A DNA stretch of 44,906 nt, taken from Bacteroidota bacterium. GTDB lineage: Bacteria; Bacteroidota; Bacteroidia; Flavobacteriales_F; PHOS-HE28. Made by a program: the position numbers and the translations under genes. The notes under the pieces were generated by a model, which worked only from the letters and a program-made list of their open reading frames with translations, was not told the DNA's origin and ran no database searches. Location of the stretch: NCBI GenBank assembly GCA_014584605.1, contig JACTMO010000029.1:1-44906 (forward strand), in the 5' to 3' direction. Below, in pieces: positions 13,718 to 24,103 of the stretch; positions within the stretch are counted from its first letter, which is position 1; every line of letters begins with the position of its first letter.

Positions 13718-15484
13718 ATGCGCCGCCCCCTTCCGCTCCTGAGCCTCCTGCTGATGCTGGCCACGGCCTGCGGAGGCGCGCGGCAGGCCACCGTGGGCAA
13801 CCCGCCCGGCGCACACGGCGAGCCCGGCGACCACACCCAGGCCGGCGACCAGCGGGCCCGCGTGATGCGCCTGTTCATGGACGCCACCCAGGCCCGCCTC
13901 GGCGGACAGCCCGGCAAGGCCGTCGCCCAATTTGAGCAGTGCCTCCGCCTGGACCCCGGCAACCACGCCGCCATGTTCGAGCTGGCCAAGCTGCTGCATG
14001 CCCAGCAGCGGCCCACCGAGGCCCTCACCTGGGCCCGGAAAGCGCAAGCCGCCGACCCCGACAACATCTGGTACCGCTTTTTGCTGGCCGACCTCTACGG
14101 CCAGTACGGACAGCTGGACCGCTCGGCCGAGACCTTCCAGGGCATCGTGGACCGATGGCCCGAGCGCCACGAGGTGCGCTTCCAGCTGGCCCACACCCTG
14201 GCCATGGCCGGCCGCGTGGACGACGCCCGCAAGGTGTTCAAAGAGATCCGCACCCGCCTGGGGAACAGCGAGGAGGTGGTGTCCCAGGAGTACGGCATGC
14301 TGGCCAACGCCGGCAGGCTGGAGGAGGCCCGACAGCTGTTGGAGGCCGCCCTGAAGGACGACCCGGACAACGTGGGCTACATGGGCATGCTGGCCGAACT
14401 GTGCGATGAGATCGGGGAGAGCGACAGGGCGCTGGAGCTCTATCGCCGCGTGCTGGAGACCGACCCGGACGACAGCATGACCCGCCTGGCCCTGGCCGAG
14501 CACCACTACGCCAAGGGCGAGATGGACCCCGCCTTCGAGCAGCTCGCCCTGGCCTTCGGCGACCCGGACCTGGAAGTGGACCCCAAGATGCAGGTGCTGT
14601 TGGGCTTCTTCGAGATGACCTCCACGGGCGACTCCACCGAGAGCAAGGACCTGGTGCGACGGGCCTACGCGCTCATCGATGTGCTGGAACGCACCCATCC
14701 CGAAAGCGGCAAACCCAGCACCATCCGGGGCGACTTCCTGATGCGCGACGGCCGGATGGCCGAGGCCCGCGATGCCTTCCGCAAGGCCCTCGACCATGAG
14801 AAGGACAAGTTCCCCATCTGGCTACAGGTGCTGCAGATGGACCTGCAGGCCGGTGACCATGCCGCCCTGCGCGACGACGCCCAGGCCGCCGCCGAACTCT
14901 TCCCCACCAGCCCCGAACCCTGGCTCTACCTGGGCATCGCGCAGACCCAGCTGAAGGCCTTCGACCCGGCGATCGAGGCCCTGATCACCGGGCGCGACCT
15001 GGTGGTGGACAACGATCCGTTGCTGGCCTCCTTCTGGACCAGCCTGGGCGATGCCAACCATGCCGCCGGCCGCCACGACCGCAGCGACGAAGCCTTCGAC
15101 CAGGCCCTGCGGCTGGACCCGCACAACGCCACCACCCTCAACAACTACGCCTACTACCTGAGCCTGCGGGGCGACAAGCTCGAACGCGCCCGGGAGATGA
15201 GCGAACAGAGCAACAGGCTGGCGCCGGGGCAGACCTCCTTCGAGGACACCTATGCCTGGGTGCTGCACCGCATGGGCCGCCACGCGGAAGCCCGCACCTG
15301 GATCGAGAAAGCCCTGGCCAGCGGCGGGGCCACCAGCGGCGAAGTGGTCGAGCATTACGGCGACATCCTCTACGCGCTGGGCGACCAGGCCGGTGCCGTG
15401 GAGCAGTGGCGCAAAGCCATGGCCTTGGGCGGGGCCAGCGACGCCATCGGCAGCAAGGTCAGCGCCGGGCGCCCGCCCGAATGA
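13718..15484 (+). CDS. TPR-repeat lipoprotein
   Basis: 588 residues. A lipoprotein signal is clear: hydrophobic stretch LLSLLLMLATACGG with the lipobox cysteine at residue 20. Behind it comes a long array of tetratricopeptide repeats from about residue 45 to the end, such as AVAQFEQCLRLDPGN, ALELYRRVLETDPDD and SDEAFDQALRLDPHN. TPR arrays bind other proteins, so this is likely a periplasmic or inner-face outer-membrane scaffold. Its stop overlaps the start of the DUF4292 lipoprotein (ATGA at 15481-15484) and the LytM gene follows, so the three form one unit, probably for cell-envelope work. The exact partner is not known to me. Confidence 0.8.
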   Translation: MRRPLPLLSLLLMLATACGGARQATVGNPPGAHGEPGDHTQAGDQRARVMRLFMDATQARLGGQPGKAVAQFEQCLRLDPGNHAAMFELAKLLHAQQRPTEALTWARKAQAADPDNIWYRFLLADLYGQYGQLDRSAETFQGIVDRWPERHEVRFQLAHTLAMAGRVDDARKVFKEIRTRLGNSEEVVSQEYGMLANAGRLEEARQLLEAALKDDPDNVGYMGMLAELCDEIGESDRALELYRRVLETDPDDSMTRLALAEHHYAKGEMDPAFEQLALAFGDPDLEVDPKMQVLLGFFEMTSTGDSTESKDLVRRAYALIDVLERTHPESGKPSTIRGDFLMRDGRMAEARDAFRKALDHEKDKFPIWLQVLQMDLQAGDHAALRDDAQAAAELFPTSPEPWLYLGIAQTQLKAFDPAIEALITGRDLVVDNDPLLASFWTSLGDANHAAGRHDRSDEAFDQALRLDPHNATTLNNYAYYLSLRGDKLERAREMSEQSNRLAPGQTSFEDTYAWVLHRMGRHAEARTWIEKALASGGATSGEVVEHYGDILYALGDQAGAVEQWRKAMALGGASDAIGSKVSAGRPPE

Positions 15485-16386
15485 TGTTGCGGCCCATGGT
15501 CCGCCCGGCCCATACCGCTCTTGCCCTCCTGCTGCTCCTGGCCCCGGGTTGCCGGCCCGTGAAGAAGGTCCTCCAGGCCGATCGTGAGCTGCCCCTGCGC
15601 TCGGCGGAACGGGTGGTGGAGAGCGCGCTGCGTGCACTGCCGCCACAGCCCCGCTTCTTCAGCGCCAAGGCCGACGTGGAACTGACCCTGGACGAGACCA
15701 CGCGCTCCTTCCGGAGCACCGTGCGCTCGGTGACCGACAGCGCCGTCTGGGTGAGCATCACCCCGGCCTTGGGCATCGAGGTGGCTCGGGCCCTGGTGAC
15801 CGTCGACAGCGTGAAGCTGCTCGACCGGATGAAGGACACGTACTTCCTGGGCGACCGCGACAGCGCCTGGGGGCGCTTCGGCATCGACCCCGACCTGGGC
15901 CTGCTTCAACAAGCGCTCCTGGGACGCCCCATCGGGCTCGACCCCGAGGCCCGCTACCGCGTGGACCGCGAGGACGGGCACTATGTGCTCACCAGCCGCG
16001 AGCGCAGGCGCTTCGTCCGTGCCGCCGAGGACATCCAGCCGGATGACCCCCTCTCCGGCGACCGCCCCATGAACGAACGCCGCCTGGAACGCACCCTGCG
16101 CAAGGCCGAGGAACGAGAGGCCGTTGTGCTGCGCTATTGGGTGGATCCCGAGAGCTTTCGCGTGGTGCGCGTGCTGGTGAGCGATCTGGCGCACGATCAA
16201 CAGGCCGATGTGCGTTATACGGACGTCGGCATCGGGGAAGCACCGCCCTTCCCCCACCGCATCTCCCTTTCTTTGTCGGACCCGGCCCGCCATGCCTCAG
16301 GCACCCTGCAGCTCACCCGCATCGACACCGTCGGCCCGCTCCAGCTTCCCTTCCGCGTGCCCGAGCGCTTCGTCCCCATGGAGTAG
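15481..16386 (+). CDS. DUF4292 lipoprotein
   Basis: 301 residues from ATG 15481, chosen for the 4-bp overlap with the TPR gene and for the clean lipoprotein signal LALLLLLAPGCRPVK. The body is a beta-rich DUF4292 protein: FFSAKADVELTLDETTRSFR, then VWVSITPALGIEVARALVT and LLDRMKDTYFLGD are typical of this family, which is confined largely to Bacteroidota and resembles LolA/LolB-like folds in predicted structure. A role in handling lipoproteins or lipids at the envelope is possible but unproven. The 3' end overlaps the likely start region of the next gene. Confidence 0.75.
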   Translation: MMLRPMVRPAHTALALLLLLAPGCRPVKKVLQADRELPLRSAERVVESALRALPPQPRFFSAKADVELTLDETTRSFRSTVRSVTDSAVWVSITPALGIEVARALVTVDSVKLLDRMKDTYFLGDRDSAWGRFGIDPDLGLLQQALLGRPIGLDPEARYRVDREDGHYVLTSRERRRFVRAAEDIQPDDPLSGDRPMNERRLERTLRKAEEREAVVLRYWVDPESFRVVRVLVSDLAHDQQADVRYTDVGIGEAPPFPHRISLSLSDPARHASGTLQLTRIDTVGPLQLPFRVPERFVPME

Positions 16387-17590
16387 ACGCCTGCTGGCCG
16401 CCGCGCTCGCGCTCCTCCTGCTGCCCGGGCTGGCCCAGGACCGCAAGAAGCTGGAGCGCAAGCGCGACGCGCTCGACAAGCAGATCCGCACCACCAACAC
16501 CCTGCTGGAACAGGCCCGCAAGGAGCAGCAGGGCACCGAACGCCAGCTGCAGCTCCTGGACCGCCAGCTGGAGGCCCGTCAGGAACTGATCAATGCCCTG
16601 GACGGAGAGCTGCGCCTGACGGACCGCCGGATCGCCGAGGACGAGGCCGTGGTGAAGGCCCTGGAGGACGACCTGGAAGTGCTCCGGGCCGAATATGGCC
16701 GCATGCTGCACTACGCTTATCGCAACCGGAGCGCCTACGACCGCCTCAGCTACCTGTTCGCCGCCGAGAGCTTCCAGCAGGCCTGGAAACGCAGCCGCTA
16801 CCTGGACCAGCTGGCCGAGCACCGGCGCCATCAGGTGGACCAGATCAACGCCACCCGTTCCGACCTGGCCGCCCGCATCGCGCAGCTGCGCGAACGACGC
16901 GACCAGAAAACGACCCTGCTGAACGGCCAGCAGCAGGAACGCGCCGAGCTGGACCGGGACAAGAACACTCGTGAAACGGCCCTCGCCCGTCTGCGCAAGG
17001 AGGAGGCCCGGCTCAAGGGCACCCTGCGCAAACAGGAGGGCCAGCGCAGGGAGCTGGATGCCGCCATCCGCAAGGCCATTGAAGCCGAGCTCAAGCCCAA
17101 GAGCGGCGGCGGGACCGGCAAAGGCGGCAAACTCGAGCTCACCCTCACCCCCGAAGCACGGGAGCTCAACGCCGAGCTCGAAAAGAACAAGGGCCGGCTG
17201 CCCTGGCCGGTGGCCAAGGGCATCATCACCAGCCGGTTCGGCAAGCAGCCCCACCCGGTGCTCAAGGGCATCGTGATCGAGAACAACGGCATCGACATCA
17301 CCACCGAAAAAGGCGCCACGGTCCGCGCGATGTTCCGGGGCGAGGTGAGCAGCGTGATCGTGATCCCCGGCGCCGGCAAGGCCGTGATCCTCACCCATGG
17401 CGCCTATCGCACCGTGTACAGCAACCTGCGGGACGTGACGGTGGCCAAAGGCCAGAAGGTGGACACCAAACAGGGCCTGGGCACCGTGCTGAACGAAGAT
17501 GGGACGGCCCTGGCCCACGTGGAGCTCTGGAAGGTGACCACCGATGGCCTGGTGAAGGTGGACCCCGCCCCCTGGCTGGCCCAGCCCTGA
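16292..17590 (+). CDS. EnvC-like coiled-coil protein with degenerate LytM domain
   Basis: 432 residues if it starts at ATG 16292. This start lies 95 bp inside the DUF4292 gene and gives an unusually long basic leader before the signal segment [18 protein letters not shown]; no ATG, GTG or TTG lies nearer, so a CTG start around 16391 is an alternative. After the signal comes a long coiled coil ([19 protein letters not shown] to about residue 270) and a C-terminal M23/LytM domain. The zinc site is not intact: the expected H-x-x-x-D is NNGIDI, and the HLH motif reads LAHVELW. The protein is thus like EnvC, which does not cut peptidoglycan itself but activates amidases at division. It closes the TPR-DUF4292 unit. 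Confidence 0.75.
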   Translation: MPQAPCSSPASTPSARSSFPSACPSASSPWSRRLLAAALALLLLPGLAQDRKKLERKRDALDKQIRTTNTLLEQARKEQQGTERQLQLLDRQLEARQELINALDGELRLTDRRIAEDEAVVKALEDDLEVLRAEYGRMLHYAYRNRSAYDRLSYLFAAESFQQAWKRSRYLDQLAEHRRHQVDQINATRSDLAARIAQLRERRDQKTTLLNGQQQERAELDRDKNTRETALARLRKEEARLKGTLRKQEGQRRELDAAIRKAIEAELKPKSGGGTGKGGKLELTLTPEARELNAELEKNKGRLPWPVAKGIITSRFGKQPHPVLKGIVIENNGIDITTEKGATVRAMFRGEVSSVIVIPGAGKAVILTHGAYRTVYSNLRDVTVAKGQKVDTKQGLGTVLNEDGTALAHVELWKVTTDGLVKVDPAPWLAQP

Positions 17591-17609
17591 GGGTGAAGCC
17601 CGATCGGGC

Positions 17610-17617
17610 TACTTTTG
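17610..17617 (+). promoter_or_regulatory. -7 element TACTTTTG before tatA
   Basis: Perfect TAnnTTTG; here the start codon is 43 nt downstream, so this message would have a leader. Confidence 0.45.
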
Positions 17618-17660
17618 CCCCGGCCCGCGCCCCGTACCACCGGGCGCCCGCCCTACGACC

Positions 17661-17819
17661 ATGAAACTCGGCATGTGGGAGATCATCCTCATCGTACTGG
17701 CCCTGCTGCTGCTCTTCGGCGGCAAGAAGATCCCCGAGCTCATGCGCGGCCTGGGCAAAGGCATGAAGGAATTCAAGGACGCGCAGAAGGGCGATGCGCC
17801 CACCGACGACAAGCGCTGA
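17661..17819 (+). CDS. tatA: Sec-independent translocase protein TatA/E
   Basis: A short gene of 52 codons. The protein begins [20 protein letters not shown], one membrane helix, followed by the hinge [20 protein letters not shown], an amphipathic helix, and a charged tail ([13 protein letters not shown]). This is the complete TatA/E layout with the FGGKKIPEL signature. TatA forms the channel that carries folded proteins over the inner membrane with TatC, which is not in this window. It begins 43 nt after a perfect -7 element and is followed 16 bp later by gatA, with which it may share a message although the functions are unrelated. Confidence 0.9.
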   Translation: MKLGMWEIILIVLALLLLFGGKKIPELMRGLGKGMKEFKDAQKGDAPTDDKR

Positions 17820-17835
17820 CCGCCCGACACCCCCG

Positions 17836-19248
17836 ATGCGCCCCGCCCGTACCCTGCGCGAGGCCCGCGAGGCAATGGCCTCCGGAACCACCGTGCGCAC
17901 CCTCACCGAGGCGGCCCTGGCCCAGGCGCGGCGGAAGCAGGACCAGAACGCCTTCCTGGAACTCTTCGACGCGTCGGCCCTGGAACAGGCCGACCGTGTG
18001 GATGCCGCCTTGCGCGCCGGAACGGCCGGGCCATTGGCCGGGCTCATGCTCAGCGTCAAGGACAACATCTGTTACAAGGACCACCGCACAGGCGCCTCGA
18101 GCCGCATCCTTGAGGGTTTCACCAGCCTGTACAGCGCCACGGCGGTGGAGCGTCTGCTGGCCGCCGGCGCGGTGATCGTGGGCCGTACCAACTGCGACGA
18201 GTTCGCCATGGGCAGCAGTAACGAGACCAGCGCCTATGGGCCGGTGGGCAACCCGCTGGACCCCAAGCGCGTGCCCGGTGGGTCCAGCGGGGGGGCGGCC
18301 GCCAGCGTGGCCGCCGGCACCGTGCACGCCGCCCTGGGCAGCGACACCGGCGGCAGCATCCGCCAGCCGGCCTCCTTCACCGGCACTGTGGGCCTCAAGC
18401 CCACCTACGGCCGGGTGAGCCGCTACGGCCTGATCGCCTTCGCCAGCAGCTTCGACCAGATCGGCCCCTTCGCCCACACCGTGGAGGATGCCACCGAAGT
18501 GTACAACGCCATCGCGGGTCGGGACCCCTTGGACAGTACCACCAGCAGCCGACCCGCGCCGCCCGTGACCCTGGAGCATCCCGGCCCCCTGCGCATCGCC
18601 TACTATCGCGACTGCGTGGAGCGCCCCGGCGTGGCCCCGGCCGTCCGCGAGGCGATGACCGCCTTGGTGGACCGCCTGCAGCGCGAAGGGCATAGCGTGG
18701 AGCCCGCCGAACTGCCCCTGCCCGACCAGCAGGTGCCCACCTACTACATCATCGCCACGGCCGAGGCCAGCAGCAACCTCGCCCGCTTCGACGGCATCCA
18801 CTACGGCCACCGCAGCAAAGCGGCCACGGGTGTGGAGGACACCTACCGCCTGAGCCGCAGCGAGGGCTTCGGCCCCGAGGTGCAACGCCGCATCCTGCTG
18901 GGCACCTTCGTGCTGAGCGCCGGCTATTACGACGCCTACTACGCCCAAGCCCAGAAGGTCCGCCGATTGATCCGCGAAGCCACCCTGCGCACCCTGGCCC
19001 GGCACGATCTGATCCTGCTGCCCACCTGCCCGATCACCGCCTTCGAGCGGGGCGCCCTCACCGCCGATCCCATCGCCATGTACCTGCAGGACATCTTCAC
19101 CGTGCAGGCCAACCTGGCGGGCACCCCGGCCATCAGCGTGCCCCTGGGCACCGACGCCGACGGCATGCCCTTCGGGGCGCAGCTTCTGGCGGCTCCCTTT
19201 GCCGAGGAGGTCCTGCTCCGGGCCGCAGCGCACCTGCCGCCCCGCTGA
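17836..19248 (+). CDS. gatA: Glutamyl-tRNA(Gln) amidotransferase subunit A
   Basis: 470 residues from ATG 17836; an ATG at 17794 would overlap tatA and adds no similar residues. The amidase-signature triad is present: Lys in MLSVKDNICYK, the cis-Ser and nucleophile in RVPGGSSGGAAASVAAG and SDTGGSIRQPASF. Within the GatCAB complex it frees ammonia from glutamine so that Glu-tRNA(Gln) becomes Gln-tRNA(Gln), needed where glutaminyl-tRNA synthetase is lacking. GatB and GatC are not here, which is usual for this phylum. The sequence YGRVSRYGLIAFASSFDQIGP is typical of GatA rather than other amidases. Confidence 0.92.
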   Translation: MRPARTLREAREAMASGTTVRTLTEAALAQARRKQDQNAFLELFDASALEQADRVDAALRAGTAGPLAGLMLSVKDNICYKDHRTGASSRILEGFTSLYSATAVERLLAAGAVIVGRTNCDEFAMGSSNETSAYGPVGNPLDPKRVPGGSSGGAAASVAAGTVHAALGSDTGGSIRQPASFTGTVGLKPTYGRVSRYGLIAFASSFDQIGPFAHTVEDATEVYNAIAGRDPLDSTTSSRPAPPVTLEHPGPLRIAYYRDCVERPGVAPAVREAMTALVDRLQREGHSVEPAELPLPDQQVPTYYIIATAEASSNLARFDGIHYGHRSKAATGVEDTYRLSRSEGFGPEVQRRILLGTFVLSAGYYDAYYAQAQKVRRLIREATLRTLARHDLILLPTCPITAFERGALTADPIAMYLQDIFTVQANLAGTPAISVPLGTDADGMPFGAQLLAAPFAEEVLLRAAAHLPPR

Positions 19249-19293
19249 GCCACAAAGGCTTTTCAACACCCTGTGGGATCCGCCCCGATCCGC

Positions 19294-19301
19294 TACATTT
19301 G
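19294..19301 (+). promoter_or_regulatory. -7 element TACATTTG of the DUF177-rpmF-plsX-fabH group
   Basis: Perfect TAnnTTTG in the gap after gatA, 27 nt before the chosen GTG start of the DUF177 gene. Confidence 0.5.
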
Positions 19302-19328
19302 CCGTTCGTTTTCCGCACCAACCTCGCC

Positions 19329-19841
19329 GTGGACGCGCTGAAGGAGCATACCGTGGAGTTCGTCGGGCTCAAGGATGGTCTGCACGACCTGCATTTCACC
19401 CTGAGCGATGCCTTCTTTGCCGCTGCGGCCGACGAGGAGCTGCACGGCGGCACCTGCGCCGTGGAGGTGAAACTGGACAAGAACCCCAACCTGCTGGTGG
19501 CCGACCTGCACCTGGTGGGCTCCGTGCGCCTGGATTGCGACCACTGCAACGCGCCGCTGGACCATCCGGTGGACGGCAGGCTGCGCCAGGTGTACCACCT
19601 CAACGGCCGCCAACGGTTCGATGGGGATGACGACGTGATCGGCCTGGACCCGGCCGACCATGCCATCCAGCTGACCCACCCCATGTACGAATGCCTGCGC
19701 CTGGCCCTGCCCGCGCGCCGGGTGCATCCCCCGGGCGGCTGCGACCCCGCCGTGGACGCCATACTGGACCATCAACGCGGCACCCCCTCCGGGGACGACC
19801 CCCGATGGTCCGCCCTGAACGCCTTGAAAGACAATCGTTAG
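19329..19841 (+). CDS. DUF177 (YceD-like) protein
   Basis: 170 residues from GTG 19329, chosen because members of the family begin shortly before the strand EHTVEFVGLKDGLHDLHF; a TTG at 19299 lies inside the -7 element and is less likely. The family core is seen in KNPNLLVADLHLVGSVRLDC, DHCNAPLDHPVDG with its paired cysteines, and the later DDVIGLD segment. DUF177 proteins are found beside rpmF in most bacteria and are linked to 23S rRNA maturation (the plant relative has been tied to that) though the exact activity is not settled. Here too rpmF follows 16 bp later. Confidence 0.85.
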   Translation: MDALKEHTVEFVGLKDGLHDLHFTLSDAFFAAAADEELHGGTCAVEVKLDKNPNLLVADLHLVGSVRLDCDHCNAPLDHPVDGRLRQVYHLNGRQRFDGDDDVIGLDPADHAIQLTHPMYECLRLALPARRVHPPGGCDPAVDAILDHQRGTPSGDDPRWSALNALKDNR

Positions 19842-19857
19842 ACCCGATCCCTGAGCC

Positions 19858-20049
19858 ATGCCAAACCCGAAGCGACGCCATTCCAAGACGCGTACCATGA
19901 AGCGGCGCACCCACCAGCGCGCCGGAACCCCCACGGTGTCCAAGGACCCCAATACCGGGGAGATGCACCTGCGCCACCGTGCCTACAAGGTGGGCGAGGA
20001 CCTGTACTACCGCGGCAAGGTGGTGGTGAGCGGCTCGACCGAAGCGTGA
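19858..20049 (+). CDS. rpmF: 50S ribosomal protein bL32
   Basis: 63 residues, normal for bL32. The start MPNPKRRHSKTRTMKRRTHQ is the conserved arginine- and lysine-rich RNA-binding tail, followed by the short globular part with HLRHRAYKVGEDLYYRGKVV. It is the version without the zinc-binding cysteines. It is part of the large ribosomal subunit. The genes around it (DUF177 before, plsX after) are the standard arrangement and tie ribosome growth to membrane lipid synthesis. Confidence 0.95.
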   Translation: MPNPKRRHSKTRTMKRRTHQRAGTPTVSKDPNTGEMHLRHRAYKVGEDLYYRGKVVVSGSTEA

Positions 20050-20086
20050 CCGCACCGGTAAGCCTCCTACGTCCCTGCCGGCCACG

Positions 20087-21025
20087 ATGAGGATCGGACT
20101 GGACATCATGGGCAGCGACCACGGGCCGGAGGTGCCCGTGAAGGGTGCCGTTTTGGCCGCCCGGGAGCTGCCCGCCGACGTTCGCCTGGTGCTCCTGGGC
20201 GATCCGGCCGCCATCGCCGCCGGGCTGGAGCGCGAGGGTGCGGACCCCGCCGGCTTCGAGGTGCTGCCCACCCGCAACGACATCACCATGCAGGACAGCG
20301 CCACCAAGGCGCTGCAGACCAAGCCGGAAAGCAGCATCAGCCAGGGTTTTGGCCTGCTGCGGGAGGGCCGCCTCGATGCCTTCGCCAGTACGGGTAACAC
20401 CGGCGCCATGCTCGTGGGCGCCGTGCTCAGCGTCAAGCCCATCCCCGGGGTCATGCGTCCCTGCATCCCCAGCGTGGTGCCCAAGGAGAACGGCAGCTAC
20501 GGCATCCTGCTGGACGTGGGCGCCAATGCCGATTGCAAACCCGAGGTGCTCGCCCAGTTCGGCCTGCTGGGCCACCTGCTGGCCAAGCACGTCTACCACA
20601 TCGATGCACCGAAGGTGGGCCTGCTCAACATCGGCGAGGAGGACAAGAAGGGCAATGCCAACGCCCTGGCCGCCCACGGCCTCATGAAGGAGCAGGCCCA
20701 GTACCGCTTCATCGGCAACGTCGAGGGCCGCGACCTGTTCAACGACAAGGCCGATGTGCTGGTGACCGACGGGTTCACGGGCAACATCGTGCTCAAGGCC
20801 GTGGAAGCCTTCCACGACCTGCTGAAGCTGCGCGGGGTGCATGAACCCTTCTTCGACCGATTCGACTACGAGAACTACGGCGGCCTGCCCGTACTTGGCG
20901 TCAATGGCAACGTCATCATCGGCCACGGCATCAGCAACGAGATCACCATCAAGAACATGCTGCTCTTCACCCGCGAGGTGGTGGAGAGCCGGCTGAACGA
21001 CCGCATCCGCGAGGCCCTGGTATGA
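20087..21025 (+). CDS. plsX: Phosphate acyltransferase PlsX
   Basis: 312 residues. Starts RIGLDIMGSDHGPEVPVKGA, the family's signature opening with the GSDHGP loop, and contains STGNTGAMLVGA and LLDVGANADCKPEVL, LLNIGEEDKKGN and VTDGFTGNIVLKAVE, all conserved. PlsX makes acyl-phosphate from acyl-ACP, the first step of phospholipid building by the PlsX-PlsY route, at the inner face of the membrane. Its stop overlaps the fabH start by 4 bp (ATGA, 21022-21025), so the two are translated together. Confidence 0.95.
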   Translation: MRIGLDIMGSDHGPEVPVKGAVLAARELPADVRLVLLGDPAAIAAGLEREGADPAGFEVLPTRNDITMQDSATKALQTKPESSISQGFGLLREGRLDAFASTGNTGAMLVGAVLSVKPIPGVMRPCIPSVVPKENGSYGILLDVGANADCKPEVLAQFGLLGHLLAKHVYHIDAPKVGLLNIGEEDKKGNANALAAHGLMKEQAQYRFIGNVEGRDLFNDKADVLVTDGFTGNIVLKAVEAFHDLLKLRGVHEPFFDRFDYENYGGLPVLGVNGNVIIGHGISNEITIKNMLLFTREVVESRLNDRIREALV

Positions 21026-22017
21026 ACCCCCGCATCACCGCCGCCGTCACAGCCGTCCACGGCTGGGTGCCCGACAAGGTCCTGAGCAACCACGACCTGG
21101 AGCGCATGGTGGACACCAACGATGCGTGGATCACCGAGCGCACCGGCATCAAGGAGCGCCGCATCATGGACCGCGGCGTCGGCACCTCCGAGGTGGGTGT
21201 GCGCAGTGTGCGGGCCCTGTGCACCAAGCGCGGCATCGACCCCCTGGAGATCGACCTGCTGATCTGCGCCACGGTGACCCCCGACCACCAGTTCCCCGCC
21301 ACGGCGAACATCATCTGCGACCGGCTGGGCGCCCGCAACGCCTGGGGCTTCGACCTGATGGCCGCCTGCAGCGGTTTCCTCTACGCGCTCACCACCGCAG
21401 CCCAGTTCATCGAGACGGGCAAGTGCCGCAAAGTGGTGGTGGTGGGTGCCGACAAGATGAGCTCCATCATCGACTATCAGGACCGCGCCACCTGCATCAT
21501 CTTCGGCGATGGTGGCGGTGCGGTGCTGCTGGAGCCCAACACCGAGGGCCTGGGCGTGCTCGACAGCCTGCTGCACGCCGACGGTTCGGGTTGTCAGTTC
21601 CTGCACCAGAAGGCCGGCGGCTCGGTGAAACCGGCCACCCTGCGCACGGTGGAGGCCCGGGAGCACAACGTGTACCAGGAGGGCAAGTCCGTCTTCAAGT
21701 TCGCCGTTACCAACATGGCCGATGTGAGCGCCCAGGTCATGGAGCGCAACGGCCTTTCGGCTGCCGATGTCACCTGGCTGGTGCCCCACCAGGCCAACCT
21801 GCGCATCATCGACGCCACCGCACGCCGCATGGGGCTGGACGACAGCAAGGTGATGGTGAACATCGGCCGGTACGGCAACACCACCGCCGGCACCCTGCCG
21901 CTTTGCCTCTGGGAATGGGAGCCCCGCCTGAAAAAGGGCGACAACCTGATCCTCAGCGCCTTCGGCGGCGGATTCACCTGGGGGGCGGTGTACCTCAAGT
22001 GGGCGTACGGGGGCTGA
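21022..22017 (+). CDS. fabH: 3-oxoacyl-[ACP] synthase III
   Basis: 331 residues. The catalytic triad is complete: Cys116 in LMAACSGFLYA, His256 in LVPHQANLRI and Asn286 in GRYGNTTAGT. FabH condenses acetyl-CoA (or a branched primer) with malonyl-ACP to start fatty acid synthesis, and draws its malonyl units from the acetyl-CoA carboxylase whose two small parts are encoded next. It overlaps plsX by 4 bp. Bacteroidota often make branched fatty acids, so branched primers are plausible, but the substrate is not readable from the sequence. Confidence 0.95.
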   Translation: MNPRITAAVTAVHGWVPDKVLSNHDLERMVDTNDAWITERTGIKERRIMDRGVGTSEVGVRSVRALCTKRGIDPLEIDLLICATVTPDHQFPATANIICDRLGARNAWGFDLMAACSGFLYALTTAAQFIETGKCRKVVVVGADKMSSIIDYQDRATCIIFGDGGGAVLLEPNTEGLGVLDSLLHADGSGCQFLHQKAGGSVKPATLRTVEAREHNVYQEGKSVFKFAVTNMADVSAQVMERNGLSAADVTWLVPHQANLRIIDATARRMGLDDSKVMVNIGRYGNTTAGTLPLCLWEWEPRLKKGDNLILSAFGGGFTWGAVYLKWAYGG

Positions 22018-22044
22018 ACCGCCGGACTTGATACATTGGCGGTT
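22017..22044. promoter_or_regulatory. Inverted repeat over the accB promoter region
   Basis: AACCGCC (22017-22023) and GGCGGTT (22038-22044) are perfect reverse complements 14 nt apart. The -7-like TACATTGG (22032-22039) overlaps the right arm. It could be an operator for accB, or a weak terminator for fabH, since TTCTTT follows. Confidence 0.35.
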
Positions 22045-22082
22045 CTTTGGCAGTGGAACCACCGGCAGCCTCCGCCCCAACA

Positions 22083-22574
22083 ATGAGCGAACCGATGAAC
22101 CTCTCGCAGATCCAGGAACTGATCAAGTTCGTCGCCAAGAGCGGCGTGAGCGAGGTCGAGATCGAGCAGAAGGATTTCAAGATCACGATCAAGACCCCTG
22201 CGGGCAAAAAGGAAGTGCAGGTGATCGCCGCCGCACCGCCGCCCGCCTATCCCGTTCCGGTGGCTCCGGTGGCCGCACCGCCGCCCGCCCCGGCCCCGGC
22301 CCCGGCCCCGGCCCCCGCCAAGGAGGAGAGCCGCTATGTGACCATCAAGGCCCCCATGATCGGCACCTTCTACCGCGCTCCGGGCCCGGGCAAGCCCGTG
22401 TTCGTCAACGTGGGCGACAACATCGAGAAGGGCAAGCCCATCTGCATCATTGAGGCCATGAAGCTCTTCAACGAGATCGAGAGCGACGTGAGCGGCAAGG
22501 TCGTGAAGGTGCTGGTGGACGATGCCAAGCCCGTGGAGTACGACCAGCCGTTGTTCCTGATCGATCCTTCGTAG
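22083..22574 (+). CDS. accB: Biotin carboxyl carrier protein of acetyl-CoA carboxylase
   Basis: 163 residues from ATG 22083. Order: an N-terminal helix region (LSQIQELIKFVAKSGVSEVE), a flexible alanine-proline linker (about 51-80) encoded partly by GCCCCG hexamers, and the C-terminal biotinyl domain with the biotin-bearing Lys127 in the motif EAMKLF. The attached biotin carries CO2 from AccC to the carboxyltransferase, giving malonyl-CoA. It lies 65 bp after fabH and 110 bp before accC. The linker repeat GCCCCG (22287-22316, five units) is in frame, so a gain or loss of a unit changes linker length only. Confidence 0.95.
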   Translation: MSEPMNLSQIQELIKFVAKSGVSEVEIEQKDFKITIKTPAGKKEVQVIAAAPPPAYPVPVAPVAAPPPAPAPAPAPAPAKEESRYVTIKAPMIGTFYRAPGPGKPVFVNVGDNIEKGKPICIIEAMKLFNEIESDVSGKVVKVLVDDAKPVEYDQPLFLIDPS

Positions 22575-22582
22575 TTTTTTTG

Positions 22583-22670
22583 AACCGTAACGGCGCAATG
22601 GCCGCAACGGAAATGCAGGTCACGATCCGTGCTCAGTTCCCCACGTGGCGCTCGTTGCGCCGATGCGGTT
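22583..22670. repeat. Long-armed inverted repeat between accB and accC
   Basis: Arms 22583-22598 (AACCGTAACGGCGCAA) and 22655-22670 (TTGCGCCGATGCGGTT) pair at 14 of 16 positions over a 56-nt middle. A run of seven T lies just before it (22575-22581). It may be a small inserted palindrome, or a structure that sets the ratio of accB to accC message. Confidence 0.45.
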
Positions 22671-22684
22671 AATCCCTTTTCCAC

Positions 22685-24031
<1,347 letters not shown>

Positions 24032-24091
24032 CGGGCGAGGGACCGGCACTTTCCGCTCCGGGACCGGCCTCCTCACCCCGGATGGCCGGGT

Positions 24092-24099
24092 TACTTTCA
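24092..24099 (+). promoter_or_regulatory. -7-like element TACTTTCA
   Basis: Six of the conserved bases of TAnnTTTG with the end CA; it stops 4 nt before ATG 24104, again leaving no leader. Confidence 0.35.
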
Positions 24100-24103
24100 C
24101 CGT

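Noticed and set aside
22287..22316. GCCCCG hexamer array in accB as a phase-variation switch
   Set aside because: The unit is six bases, so changes keep the frame; it encodes an Ala-Pro linker usual for this carrier protein.
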